Shown here piece after piece: positions 1 through 4,852 of a stretch of DNA of 8,531 nt. Every line of letters starts with the position of its first letter. Positions within the stretch are counted from its first letter, which is position 1. The notes below the pieces were generated by a model. The model made no database searches. It worked only from the letters and a program-made list of their open reading frames with translations, and was not told where the DNA came from. The position numbers were made by a program, and so were the translations under genes. This DNA comes from an uncultured Ruminococcus sp. (GTDB lineage Bacteria > Bacillota > Clostridia > Oscillospirales > Ruminococcaceae), in NCBI GenBank assembly GCA_937942105.1, contig CALDFS010000271.1:1-8531 (forward strand), read 5' to 3'.

Positions 1-1
1 C

Positions 2-304
2 AATAGCTGGAAGGGTGAAATGACTTTTGTGGGGACCCGGCCGGAGGTACCGAAATTTGTTAAGGAATATACGGATGAGATGTACGCCACACTGCTGCTG
101 CCGGCAGGAGTGACCTCCATGGCCAGTATCTGCTATAAAGACGAGGAACGGATGCTGCAGGGGGTCTGTGGAGAGGAGGCCGACCGGGTTTATGTGGAGA
201 AGATACTGCCGGAGAAGATGAAGTGGAATTTTATAGAGCTAAAGAAAACGTCTATCCTAAGAGACGTACAGGTGCTTTTTAAAACAGTAGCGGCGGTAAT
301 TTAA
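2..304 (+). CDS. Initiating sugar transferase for exopolysaccharide (C-terminal part only)
   Basis: This is the C-terminal ~100 residues of a bacterial sugar transferase (WcaJ/EpsL type, Pfam Bac_transf). The family moves a sugar phosphate from a nucleotide sugar to undecaprenyl phosphate at the inner face of the membrane, starting a polysaccharide repeat unit. The frame is open from base 2 (N-S-W-K-G-E) into the family signature M-T-F-V-G-T-R-P-E-V, followed by Y-T-D-E-M-Y-A-T-L-L-L-P-A-G-V-T-S and L-P-E-K-M-K. All of these are characteristic of the catalytic cytosolic domain. The ATG at base 20 is internal to the conserved motif and is not the true start; the gene begins outside the window. 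The end is intact, with the usual short tail after the conserved F-K-T-V motif. It stops 40 bases before the glycosyltransferase, on the same strand, consistent with one operon. The family call is strong; sugar specificity cannot be told. Confidence 0.9.
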   Translation, partial: NSWKGEMTFVGTRPEVPKFVKEYTDEMYATLLLPAGVTSMASICYKDEERMLQGVCGEEADRVYVEKILPEKMKWNFIELKKTSILRDVQVLFKTVAAVI

Positions 305-344
305 GAGGCTCTCTGCGCGATGGACGGAAAGGACTTATATTTAG

Positions 345-1565
345 ATGAAAATCTTATTGATAAATCATTATGCTGGCAGTCCGGAAATGGGAATGGAATT
401 CCGGCCTTATTATATGGCCCAGGAATGGATCCGGCAAGGCCATGAGGTTGATATCATTGCAGCCGATTATTCCCATCTGCGTAGAAAAAATCCCAAAGTA
501 CAGAGGGACTGGCAGATAGAAGAAATAGATGGGATCCGTTATCACTGGCTTCGGACCGGAGACTATGACGGAAATGGAGTGCGGCGTGCGCTGACGATGT
601 TCCGTTTTGTCGGAAAAATATGGCTGAAGGCAAAAGTGATTGCGAGGGAATGGAAACCGGATGTGGTCATCACCTCCTCTACCTATCCATTGGATACCTA
701 TGCTGGACAAAGGATACGGAAATATTGCTTAAAGGATATTAAGCTTATACATGAGGTTCATGATATGTGGCCAGCCACTTTATATGAAGTGGGGGGAATG
801 TCCAAGAGACATCCTTTTGTAGTTTTAATGCAGTTTGCAGAGAACTCAGCATATCAGCATTCAGACCGGGTTGTGTCATTATTACCACATGCAAAATCTT
901 ATATGATAGCTCACGGGATGGATGCAGAGAAATATGTATGTATTCCTAACGGTGTGGTAGTAAGTGAATGGGAAAATCCAGCTCCATTGCCAGAAATACA
1001 CAAAAATTTTTTTGAGGAGCATAAAGGTCAGTTTATTGTTGGATATTTTGGCGGACATGCCCTTTCAAATGCACTGGATATACTTTTAGATGTGGCAAAG
1101 AGAATAAATGATTCCCAAATATCCTTTTTACTGGTTGGAGATGGAGTAGAAAAGAAAAACCTACTTAAACGAAAAGAGGAAGAAAAATTAGATCAAGTTC
1201 ATTTCCTTCCGGCAGTATCCAAAGCCAGTATACCAGAATTGCTAAAAAGTATTGACTGTATATATATAGGAGGAGCCAACTCTCCATTATACCAATTTGG
1301 CTTATGCCCTAATAAATTATTTGACTCTATGATGGCTGGTAAACCTATCATTTTTGCATTTACAGCACCAGAAACTGCTGTTGAACAATATAATTGTGGA
1401 TTAAGAATAAATTCTGGAGATACGGAGGGAATTGTTCATTCTATAAAAGATATAAAAGAATTAAGCTTAGAACAGCGAAGTGTACTAGGAGCAAACGGAA
1501 AAAAAGCTGTTCTTGAACATTTTACTTACAAAAAACTTGCCAAAAACTTTGAGGCATTATTTTAA
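345..1565 (+). CDS. Glycosyltransferase family 4-like (WbuB type)
   Basis: This 406-aa protein has the length and two-domain GT-B layout of WbuB-like glycosyltransferases, which add a sugar from a nucleotide donor to a growing lipid-linked oligosaccharide in the cytosol. The N-terminal Rossmann-like domain starts K-I-L-L-I-N-H-Y and contains M-E-F-R-P-Y-Y-M-A near residue 17. P-N-G at 201-203 marks the interdomain region. The C-terminal donor-binding domain shows G-Y-F-G-G at 233-237, L-L-V-G-D-G near 262, and P-N-K-L-F-D-S-M-M-A-G-K-P-I at 322-335, the usual nucleotide-sugar contact region. The ATG at 345 follows GGAAAGGA at a good distance. The gene sits between the initiating transferase and a UDP-sugar dehydrogenase, so it probably builds the second linkage of the same polysaccharide. 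Base composition changes within the gene: bases 541-600 are about 58% GC and bases 1381-1440 about 30%. Donor and acceptor are unknown. Confidence 0.9.
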   Translation: MKILLINHYAGSPEMGMEFRPYYMAQEWIRQGHEVDIIAADYSHLRRKNPKVQRDWQIEEIDGIRYHWLRTGDYDGNGVRRALTMFRFVGKIWLKAKVIAREWKPDVVITSSTYPLDTYAGQRIRKYCLKDIKLIHEVHDMWPATLYEVGGMSKRHPFVVLMQFAENSAYQHSDRVVSLLPHAKSYMIAHGMDAEKYVCIPNGVVVSEWENPAPLPEIHKNFFEEHKGQFIVGYFGGHALSNALDILLDVAKRINDSQISFLLVGDGVEKKNLLKRKEEEKLDQVHFLPAVSKASIPELLKSIDCIYIGGANSPLYQFGLCPNKLFDSMMAGKPIIFAFTAPETAVEQYNCGLRINSGDTEGIVHSIKDIKELSLEQRSVLGANGKKAVLEHFTYKKLAKNFEALF

Positions 1566-1586
1566 AGAAAATGAGGGTGTATGATA

Positions 1587-2219
1587 ATGAAAAGCAAACT
1601 TCTTCATAAAATTGAAAACAGAGAAATTATAGTTGGTGTTATTGGTTTAGGTTACGTCGGTCTTCCCCTGGCAGTAGAAAAGGCAAAAGCCGGTTTTAAA
1701 ACTATCGGTTTCGATGTCCAAAAGGAAAAAGTGGATTTAGTAAATACTGGTCATAATTATATTGGAGATGTCGTTGATAGTGATTTAAAGAAACTGGTAG
1801 ATGCAGGAACCCTTTCTGCTACTACGGATTTTTCTTTTGTAAAAGATGTAGATTTCATTGCGATCTGCGTTCCTACCCCACTAGATGCCCACCAGCAGCC
1901 AGATATCAGCTTTGTAAGAGCTTCTACCACAGAGGTTGCCAAATATCTTACAAGAGAAACTATGGTCGTTTTGGAGTCTACCACATATCCAGGAACAACC
2001 GAAGAACTGATTAAACCAATTCTGGAGGAAGGCTCCGGCTCAATCCGGCATGAGGTCAAGTCGGTTGTTAAGAACCCGGACGGCAGCTTTGCAGTGGAGA
2101 TAGAAAGAGACGTTCCCGAGGTGGGCACGGATGATATGGCGGAGTGGCATATTATTGTGGAGCCTGAGTGCGGAAAGATAAATCCGCTGACATGCGTGGA
2201 TATCACCTTCAGTGAATAA
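1587..2219 (+). CDS. UDP-sugar 6-dehydrogenase N-terminal half, fused to an unrelated tail
   Basis: Residues 1 to ~150 match the NAD-binding domain of nucleotide-sugar dehydrogenases of the WbpA/UDP-N-acetylhexosamine dehydrogenase group, which oxidise C6 of a UDP-sugar to a uronic acid. The dinucleotide-binding motif G-L-G-Y-V-G-L-P is near residue 20, V-P-T-P-L near 95, and E-S-T-T-Y-P-G-T-T near 130. Full-length relatives are about 430 residues and continue with an S-P-E-R-V-type motif and a catalytic cysteine; both are missing. After L-E-E-G-S-G (about base 2037) the frame runs into ~59 residues with no resemblance to this family. The product lacks the catalytic and substrate domains and should be inactive. 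I prefer the ATG at 1587 because GAGGG at 1573-1577 lies 9 bases before it, against 3 bases for the ATG at 1581. This may be an assembly chimera or a real gene truncation. Confidence 0.75.
   Translation: MKSKLLHKIENREIIVGVIGLGYVGLPLAVEKAKAGFKTIGFDVQKEKVDLVNTGHNYIGDVVDSDLKKLVDAGTLSATTDFSFVKDVDFIAICVPTPLDAHQQPDISFVRASTTEVAKYLTRETMVVLESTTYPGTTEELIKPILEEGSGSIRHEVKSVVKNPDGSFAVEIERDVPEVGTDDMAEWHIIVEPECGKINPLTCVDITFSE
2038..2219 (+). other. Unrecognised C-terminal coding segment after the junction
   Basis: From about base 2038 the open frame encodes ~59 residues that I do not recognise. They look like real coding sequence with alternating hydrophobic beta-strand-like stretches (E-V-K-S-V-V-K-N-P-D-G-S, W-H-I-I-V-E-P-E-C-G, V-D-I-T-F-S-E). 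GC is higher (about 55% in 2041-2100) than in the preceding dehydrogenase (about 40% in 1921-1980) and similar to the genes that follow. The simplest reading is that this is the 3' end of another gene that originally lay beside smpB, joined to the polysaccharide cluster at the GGCTCCGGC stretch. It ends 51 bases before the terminator hairpin. The exact boundary is uncertain by about ten bases. Confidence 0.5.
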
Positions 2220-2270
2220 GTCTGCCGCAGGGCAAATATCAATGCCCGCAGGATAATATAGCTTAGAACC

Positions 2271-2307
2271 AAAAAAGTAAGAGACTGCAATAGTCTCTTA
2301 CTTTTTT
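2271..2307. terminator. Bidirectional intrinsic terminator between the convergent + strand frame and smpB
   Basis: A perfect 16-bp inverted repeat (arms 2271-2286 and 2292-2307, AAAAAAGTAAGAGACT and its complement) encloses a 5-base GCAAT loop. The arms begin with six A and end with six T, so either strand gives a stem followed by a U run. It lies 51 bases after the + strand stop at 2219 and 11 bases after the smpB stop on the minus strand, as expected for a shared terminator of convergent genes. Confidence 0.93.
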
Positions 2308-2318
2308 GTTGCATATTA

Positions 2319-2789
2319 TTACTCCCGCGACCTATCCTTCATCGCTCTTTCAATATCCCTTTGCGACTGGCGTTTTGCCATGTCATCGTGCTTATCATAG
2401 AGCTTCTTGCCCTTGCAAAGCCCAAGCTCCATCTTTACCCGCGAGCCCTTGAAGTACAGCTTCAGCGGCACAAGCGTCAAGCCCTCCTGCCGAACCTTGT
2501 CAAAAAGCCTACGGATTTCGGACTTGTGAATCAGCAGTCGGCGAACCCGCCTTGGGTCGCGGTTGAAGATATTGCCCTTTTCGTATGGGCTTATGTGCAT
2601 GCCGTTTACGAATATTTCGCCGTCCTTTATCTCGCACCAGCTGTCTTTAAGATTCACCCCGCCGCAGCGAATCGATTTTACCTCGGTGCCGATAAGCTCG
2701 ATTCCGGCCTCGAGCGCTTCCAAAACAAAATACTCATGCCGCGCCTGACGGTTTTCGGCTATGGTTTTATTCAATGATTTTTCAGGCAT
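2319..2789 (-). CDS. smpB: SsrA-binding protein SmpB
   Basis: SmpB binds transfer-messenger RNA and brings it to stalled ribosomes for trans-translation, which releases the ribosome and tags the unfinished peptide. The 156-aa product has the family's usual length (about 150-160). Diagnostic stretches are N-R-Q-A-R-H-E-Y at 13-20, G-I-E-L-I-G-T-E-V-K-S-I-R at 29-41, H-I-S-P-Y-E near 65, P-L-K-L-Y-F near 108, and the C-terminal G-K-K-L-Y-D-K-H-D-D-M-A-K-R. The basic, helical tail that enters the decoding centre is complete; histidine replaces the more common arginine after Y-D-K. The start is set at ATG 2789: GGAGGGG lies 8 bases upstream. A longer frame to a TTG at 2861 is excluded because that codon lies inside the promoter. 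No ssrA gene is visible nearby. Confidence 0.97.
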   Translation of the reverse strand: MPEKSLNKTIAENRQARHEYFVLEALEAGIELIGTEVKSIRCGGVNLKDSWCEIKDGEIFVNGMHISPYEKGNIFNRDPRRVRRLLIHKSEIRRLFDKVRQEGLTLVPLKLYFKGSRVKMELGLCKGKKLYDKHDDMAKRQSQRDIERAMKDRSRE

Positions 2790-2832
2790 GACAAAGCCCC
2801 TCCAATCATAATAATCTTTTCTGTCATGTATG

Positions 2833-2861
2833 ATTATATACGATTGCGAGGGGCTTGTCAA
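2833..2861 (-). promoter_or_regulatory. smpB promoter, consensus sigma-70/SigA type
   Basis: Read on the minus strand, TTGACA (2861-2856) and TATAAT (2838-2833) are both perfect hexamers separated by exactly 17 bases. Transcription would begin near base 2826 and give a leader of roughly 36 bases before the smpB ATG. This settles the smpB start and suggests strong constitutive expression. Confidence 0.9.
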
Positions 2862-2887
2862 TGGTATTAAGCTACGAATATGGAGGG

Positions 2888-2925
2888 AAGCAGGCTCAAT
2901 TTGTCATTTGCCGCTGAGTCTGCTT
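2888..2925. repeat. Imperfect inverted repeat downstream of the small membrane protein gene
   Basis: Arms AAGCAGGCTCA (2888-2898) and TGAGTCTGCTT (2915-2925) pair over 11 positions, one being a G-U or A-C mismatch depending on strand, around a 16-base loop. It lies just past the end of the minus-strand membrane gene and before the smpB promoter, where a terminator would be useful. No U run follows on the minus strand, so terminator function is doubtful. Confidence 0.4.
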
Positions 2926-2930
2926 TACCG

Positions 2931-3212
2931 TCATTTTAATTTGCGGCGGGATTCATCCTGAATGATTTCGGGCGGCTGAATTGCGCTTAATCTTTGCGCG
3001 CAAATGCGCGAGCTTTCAACAAGCTCCCCGAATCCGTAAACAAGGCAGGAAATAATCCATGTTGAAGCAATGCCGCAGACCAGTGAAATAATCCCCATTG
3101 GAAAGCTGACTTCCGTAAGAACAACTACAAACAGCCCAAACGAGCCAAACATGCCCAAAACAATAAGCAATTTAGCGGCAAACCTTATCTTTGCTGCTAT
3201 GTTTTCAAACAT
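2931..3212 (-). CDS. Small two-helix membrane protein of unknown function
   Basis: This 93-aa protein has two hydrophobic segments, roughly residues 12-33 and 37-58, and then a soluble C-terminal tail. After the second helix it carries Y-G-F-G-E-L-V-E at about 59-66. I recall this motif from short hypothetical membrane proteins of Clostridia that have a similar N-terminal I-A-A-K-I-R-x-x-A-K-start, but I know of no assigned function. The tail (residues 67-93) is polar and ends in a basic R-R-K-L-K. The start at ATG 3212 is supported by GGAGGG 7-8 bases upstream. It has a consensus promoter interleaved with that of the divergent ribbon-helix-helix gene, so the two could be co-regulated. There is no signal peptide cleavage motif. 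It is probably real; function is unknown. Confidence 0.75.
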   Translation of the reverse strand: MFENIAAKIRFAAKLLIVLGMFGSFGLFVVVLTEVSFPMGIISLVCGIASTWIISCLVYGFGELVESSRICAQRLSAIQPPEIIQDESRRKLK

Positions 3213-3256
3213 CTGAAAAGCCCTCCTGCATGGTGGAATATCAATAATGAATACAT

Positions 3257-3278
3257 TATGATATCACATTATATCATA
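3257..3278. promoter_or_regulatory. Candidate operator palindrome over the minus-strand -10 box
   Basis: TATGATAT (3257-3264) and ATATCATA (3271-3278) form a perfect 8-bp inverted repeat with a 6-base spacer. The right arm overlaps the TATAAT (-10) of the membrane-protein promoter. A protein bound here would block that promoter. The ribbon-helix-helix protein encoded next door is the obvious candidate, but the region is AT-rich, so chance symmetry is possible. Confidence 0.45.
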
Positions 3279-3297
3279 TTATTGAATCATCTGTCAA
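3268..3297 (-). promoter_or_regulatory. Promoter of the small membrane protein gene
   Basis: On the minus strand TTGACA (3297-3292) and TATAAT (3273-3268) are perfect hexamers with an 18-base spacer. Transcription would start near 3261, leaving a leader of about 50 bases before the ATG at 3212. The -35 box lies inside the spacer of the divergent + strand promoter. Confidence 0.75.
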
Positions 3298-3311
3298 TAT
3301 ATAATTATAAT
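3282..3311 (+). promoter_or_regulatory. Promoter of the ribbon-helix-helix gene
   Basis: TTGAAT (3282-3287) and a perfect TATAAT (3306-3311) are 18 bases apart, giving a start near 3318 and a leader of about 22 bases. Its -35 box lies within the spacer of the opposing promoter, so RNA polymerase probably cannot occupy both at once. Confidence 0.7.
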
Positions 3312-3339
3312 ATATTTTGAATACGGAGTGATATATATT

Positions 3340-3528
3340 ATGAATATTAAGGATGAGCCATTAAAAATAAAGCGCAGAGGGGAGGATGGTTATCGTCTTA
3401 TAAGCGTTCGTCTGAAGGAAAGCGTGCTTGAAAAAATAGACGATATCGCTTCACAAACGAACTATTCCCGCAATGAGCTTATTAACGTCATATTGGAGTA
3501 TGGCGCTAAGAACATCATTATTGAATAG
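3340..3528 (+). CDS. Ribbon-helix-helix (CopG/Arc-type) DNA-binding protein
   Basis: This 62-aa protein fits the ribbon-helix-helix fold, in which a dimer inserts a beta-strand pair into the DNA major groove. The strand is Y-R-L-I-S-V-R-L near residues 21-28. Helix 1 follows (K-E-S-V-L-E-K-I-D-D-I-A-S-Q-T), then the turn N-Y-S-R-N-E and helix 2 (L-I-N-V-I-L-E-Y-G-A). The basic N-terminus (K-I-K-R-R) could add DNA contacts. The ATG at 3340 is chosen because GGAGTG at 3325-3330 is 9 bases upstream; the in-frame GTG at 3328 overlaps that site. The gene is monocistronic, ending in its own terminator. It may be an autorepressor acting on the shared divergent promoter region, or an antitoxin-like regulator; no toxin partner is adjacent in its transcript. 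Confidence 0.85.
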   Translation: MNIKDEPLKIKRRGEDGYRLISVRLKESVLEKIDDIASQTNYSRNELINVILEYGAKNIIIE

Positions 3529-3545
3529 CAAATAAAAACTGCCGC

Positions 3546-3577
3546 CCGGCTTCCGCTTTTGGAAGCCGGATTTTTTT
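3546..3577 (+). terminator. Intrinsic terminator after the ribbon-helix-helix gene
   Basis: CCGGCTTCC (3546-3554) and GGAAGCCGG (3561-3569) form a perfect 9-bp GC-rich stem with a 6-base loop. It is followed by A and a run of seven T (3571-3577). It separates the regulator transcript from the nuclease operon, so that operon needs its own promoter in 3578-3640. I see no near-consensus promoter there. Confidence 0.92.
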
Positions 3578-3656
3578 CATTTCAGACGAATATTAGTATT
3601 AGTCATACCGGCGAAGCTGTCCGCATAGTATTGAATAGAGGAAAGGAAGTGATGAG

Positions 3657-4130
3657 GTGCTGAAAATTCAAGGGAATGAGGTACGTGACGTAGATGATTA
3701 TCCGCTGAAAAGAGTTTTCGGAGAAGCCTACAACTGGACAACCGAGTTTGAGCAATATATCCGCGGAAGAATTTCAAACGGCGGCAGCACAACAATACGC
3801 GATCTGCTGGAGAATTATTTAGGCTCACGCAGGGCAGGCGGATATCTCACAGGCTATTCAACGCACCTGCATAGTAACTATAATAAAATGTACACTATAA
3901 CAATGAGCGGAGACCGGAATAGAGATAATTCTGAGGCAAGGAGCAAGGCTGGCTGCGGAAGCAGCATACCAAACTACAGATGGCATCATTGCGAAAGGAT
4001 ATGGGCAACCATGACCGGGGTTAAATGCAAAATTTGCCTTGTAGAAGAAGCTTACCACAGCGCCCATCATCACAAGGGCGGAGTGGACGAATATCATTAT
4101 ATTTTTTCTACCGGATATGGGAGGACATGA
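3657..4130 (+). CDS. Stand-alone HNH/Endo VII-superfamily nuclease, WHH type
   Basis: Residues ~76-142 match the WHH nuclease domain of the HNH/Endonuclease VII superfamily (the Pfam WHH family, from memory), usually found as the C-terminal toxin tip of polymorphic toxins, where it would cut nucleic acid. The pattern runs G-D-R-N-R-D (85-90), A-R-S-K-A-G (94-99), I-P-N-Y-R-W-H-H (104-111), C-L-V-E-E-A-Y-H (127-134) and H-H-H-K-G-G (137-142). The W-H-H motif and the later histidines are the expected metal and catalytic residues. Residues 112-126 are a somewhat longer insert than usual and include C112, C124 and C127. Here the domain stands almost alone: only ~75 residues precede it, with no signal peptide, delivery domain or repeats. 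The GTG start at 3657 follows GGAAG by 7 bases. The stop is 2 bases before the next gene's chosen start, so translation is probably coupled. The domain call is firm; toxin, defence or other role is inference. Confidence 0.8.
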   Translation: MLKIQGNEVRDVDDYPLKRVFGEAYNWTTEFEQYIRGRISNGGSTTIRDLLENYLGSRRAGGYLTGYSTHLHSNYNKMYTITMSGDRNRDNSEARSKAGCGSSIPNYRWHHCERIWATMTGVKCKICLVEEAYHSAHHHKGGVDEYHYIFSTGYGRT

Positions 4131-4132
4131 AA

Positions 4133-4381
4133 ATGCAGGACTGGAATGAACTTATGAACGGCAAGGCGTTTATTACCGACCTTGGCACAGGCAAATCCAC
4201 GGTGATAAACGGCGAAGAGGTGGATGTTGGGCAATATGCCGTATGGTCGCCGGTGACGAACAGCCCGGGACATCAGGTGATAGAGGTCAGCAGCGACCTT
4301 GAAGCGCTGATGCGAAAGTATTCGATTCCCGAAGAACGGGTCTGCCGCCTTGCGGCGAATGTGAATAATGGGGAGGGTTAA
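4133..4381 (+). CDS. 82-aa acidic protein, candidate immunity or antitoxin partner of the nuclease
   Basis: I do not recognise this family. The product begins M-Q-D-W-N-E-L-M-N-G-K-A-F-I-T-D and has a net acidic, mixed alpha/beta-looking sequence with no membrane segment or signal peptide. G-T-G-K-S-T near residue 19 resembles part of a P-loop but lacks the full Walker A spacing and is probably incidental. I chose ATG 4133 because GGGAGG (4119-4124) lies 8 bases upstream; the in-frame ATG at 4127, which overlaps the nuclease stop, would be only 2 bases away. Its place immediately after a nuclease toxin domain, with near-zero spacing, is where immunity proteins are usually encoded, and its small acidic character fits that role. 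This is inference from context only. It could instead belong functionally with the two downstream proteins. Confidence 0.8.
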   Translation: MQDWNELMNGKAFITDLGTGKSTVINGEEVDVGQYAVWSPVTNSPGHQVIEVSSDLEALMRKYSIPEERVCRLAANVNNGEG

Positions 4382-4384
4382 ACT

Positions 4385-4840
4385 ATGCAGCTTTCCTTAG
4401 ACGAGCTTATAGCCTCTGTCGGCAAATCGATATCCGCAGCTCAGGGCGCAATAGAGGAGCATTCGCTGGAAAGGTTCTTTGACTATTTCGAGACATCACA
4501 GCCAAACGGACTTATGACAGCGTCCCTCAGGCCCAAAACCGTAAGTATGCTTCTGCCCAGTCAGGAGGATATTTCAAAATCAGCGCAGGTGGATATACCG
4601 CTTTCCGCGCTCGCACATCACCGGCAGGTCAGCCTTGACAAGGTAACGGTCAAGGTCAAAGCAAGGCTTGAAAGTGGGAACGACAGGCTTATGGCAGATA
4701 TGGGCGCGCCTGTATCAAACGAATGCTCCGACCCGAACGCTTCACAGGAGGACGTCGGCGAAATAAATCTTACATTTAACGTCGGCGACAGCTCCGAGGG
4801 GGTAGCAAGGGTCGTGCAGAATATAACAAAAACGATTTAA
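4385..4840 (+). CDS. 151-aa protein related to DUF2589, unknown function
   Basis: There is no assigned function. The N-terminus (residues 3-37) is an amphipathic helix containing L-D-E-L-I-A-S-V and A-A-Q-G-A-I-E. Residues 43-95 and 125-150 look like beta strands. Residues 69-90 (V-D-I-P-L-S-A-L-A-H-H-R ... D-K-V-T-V-K) line up with residues 82-103 of the next gene's DUF2589 product (V-E-A-P-L-L-S-L-V ... D-E-T-T-V-R), and both proteins start with a helix carrying an A-Q motif. They are therefore probably diverged members of one fold that may work together. A loop at 108-122 is rich in N, S, D and P. A strong GGGGAGGG sits 7 bases before the ATG, and only 3 bases separate this gene from the one before. 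No signal peptide or transmembrane helix is visible, so it is probably cytosolic. Confidence 0.8.
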   Translation: MQLSLDELIASVGKSISAAQGAIEEHSLERFFDYFETSQPNGLMTASLRPKTVSMLLPSQEDISKSAQVDIPLSALAHHRQVSLDKVTVKVKARLESGNDRLMADMGAPVSNECSDPNASQEDVGEINLTFNVGDSSEGVARVVQNITKTI

Positions 4841-4852
4841 GGGGGCTTTTAA

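Noticed and set aside
2361..2777. Long + strand open frames opposite smpB
   Set aside because: They are antisense to a clearly recognised smpB gene and have no recognisable protein features.
2790..2861. Inverted repeat between the smpB ribosome binding site (2794-2802 region) and 2849-2856, suggesting a hairpin hiding the ribosome site
   Set aside because: The distal arm lies in the spacer between the perfect -35 and -10 boxes, upstream of the likely transcription start, so it would not be in the mRNA.
2790..2861. N-terminal extension of SmpB from a TTG at 2861
   Set aside because: The codon lies in the -35 box, the 24 added residues do not resemble SmpB, and an ideal GGAGGGG site precedes the ATG at 2789.
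3340..4130. Ribbon-helix-helix gene as antitoxin of the WHH nuclease in one operon
   Set aside because: A strong intrinsic terminator at 3546-3577 separates the two genes, so they are not a simple co-transcribed pair; regulation in trans remains possible.
4025..4132. Longer version of the 82-aa protein starting at 4025
   Set aside because: It would overlap the nuclease coding region by over 100 bases with an arginine-rich, non-protein-like start; the ATG at 4133 has a well-spaced GGGAGG.
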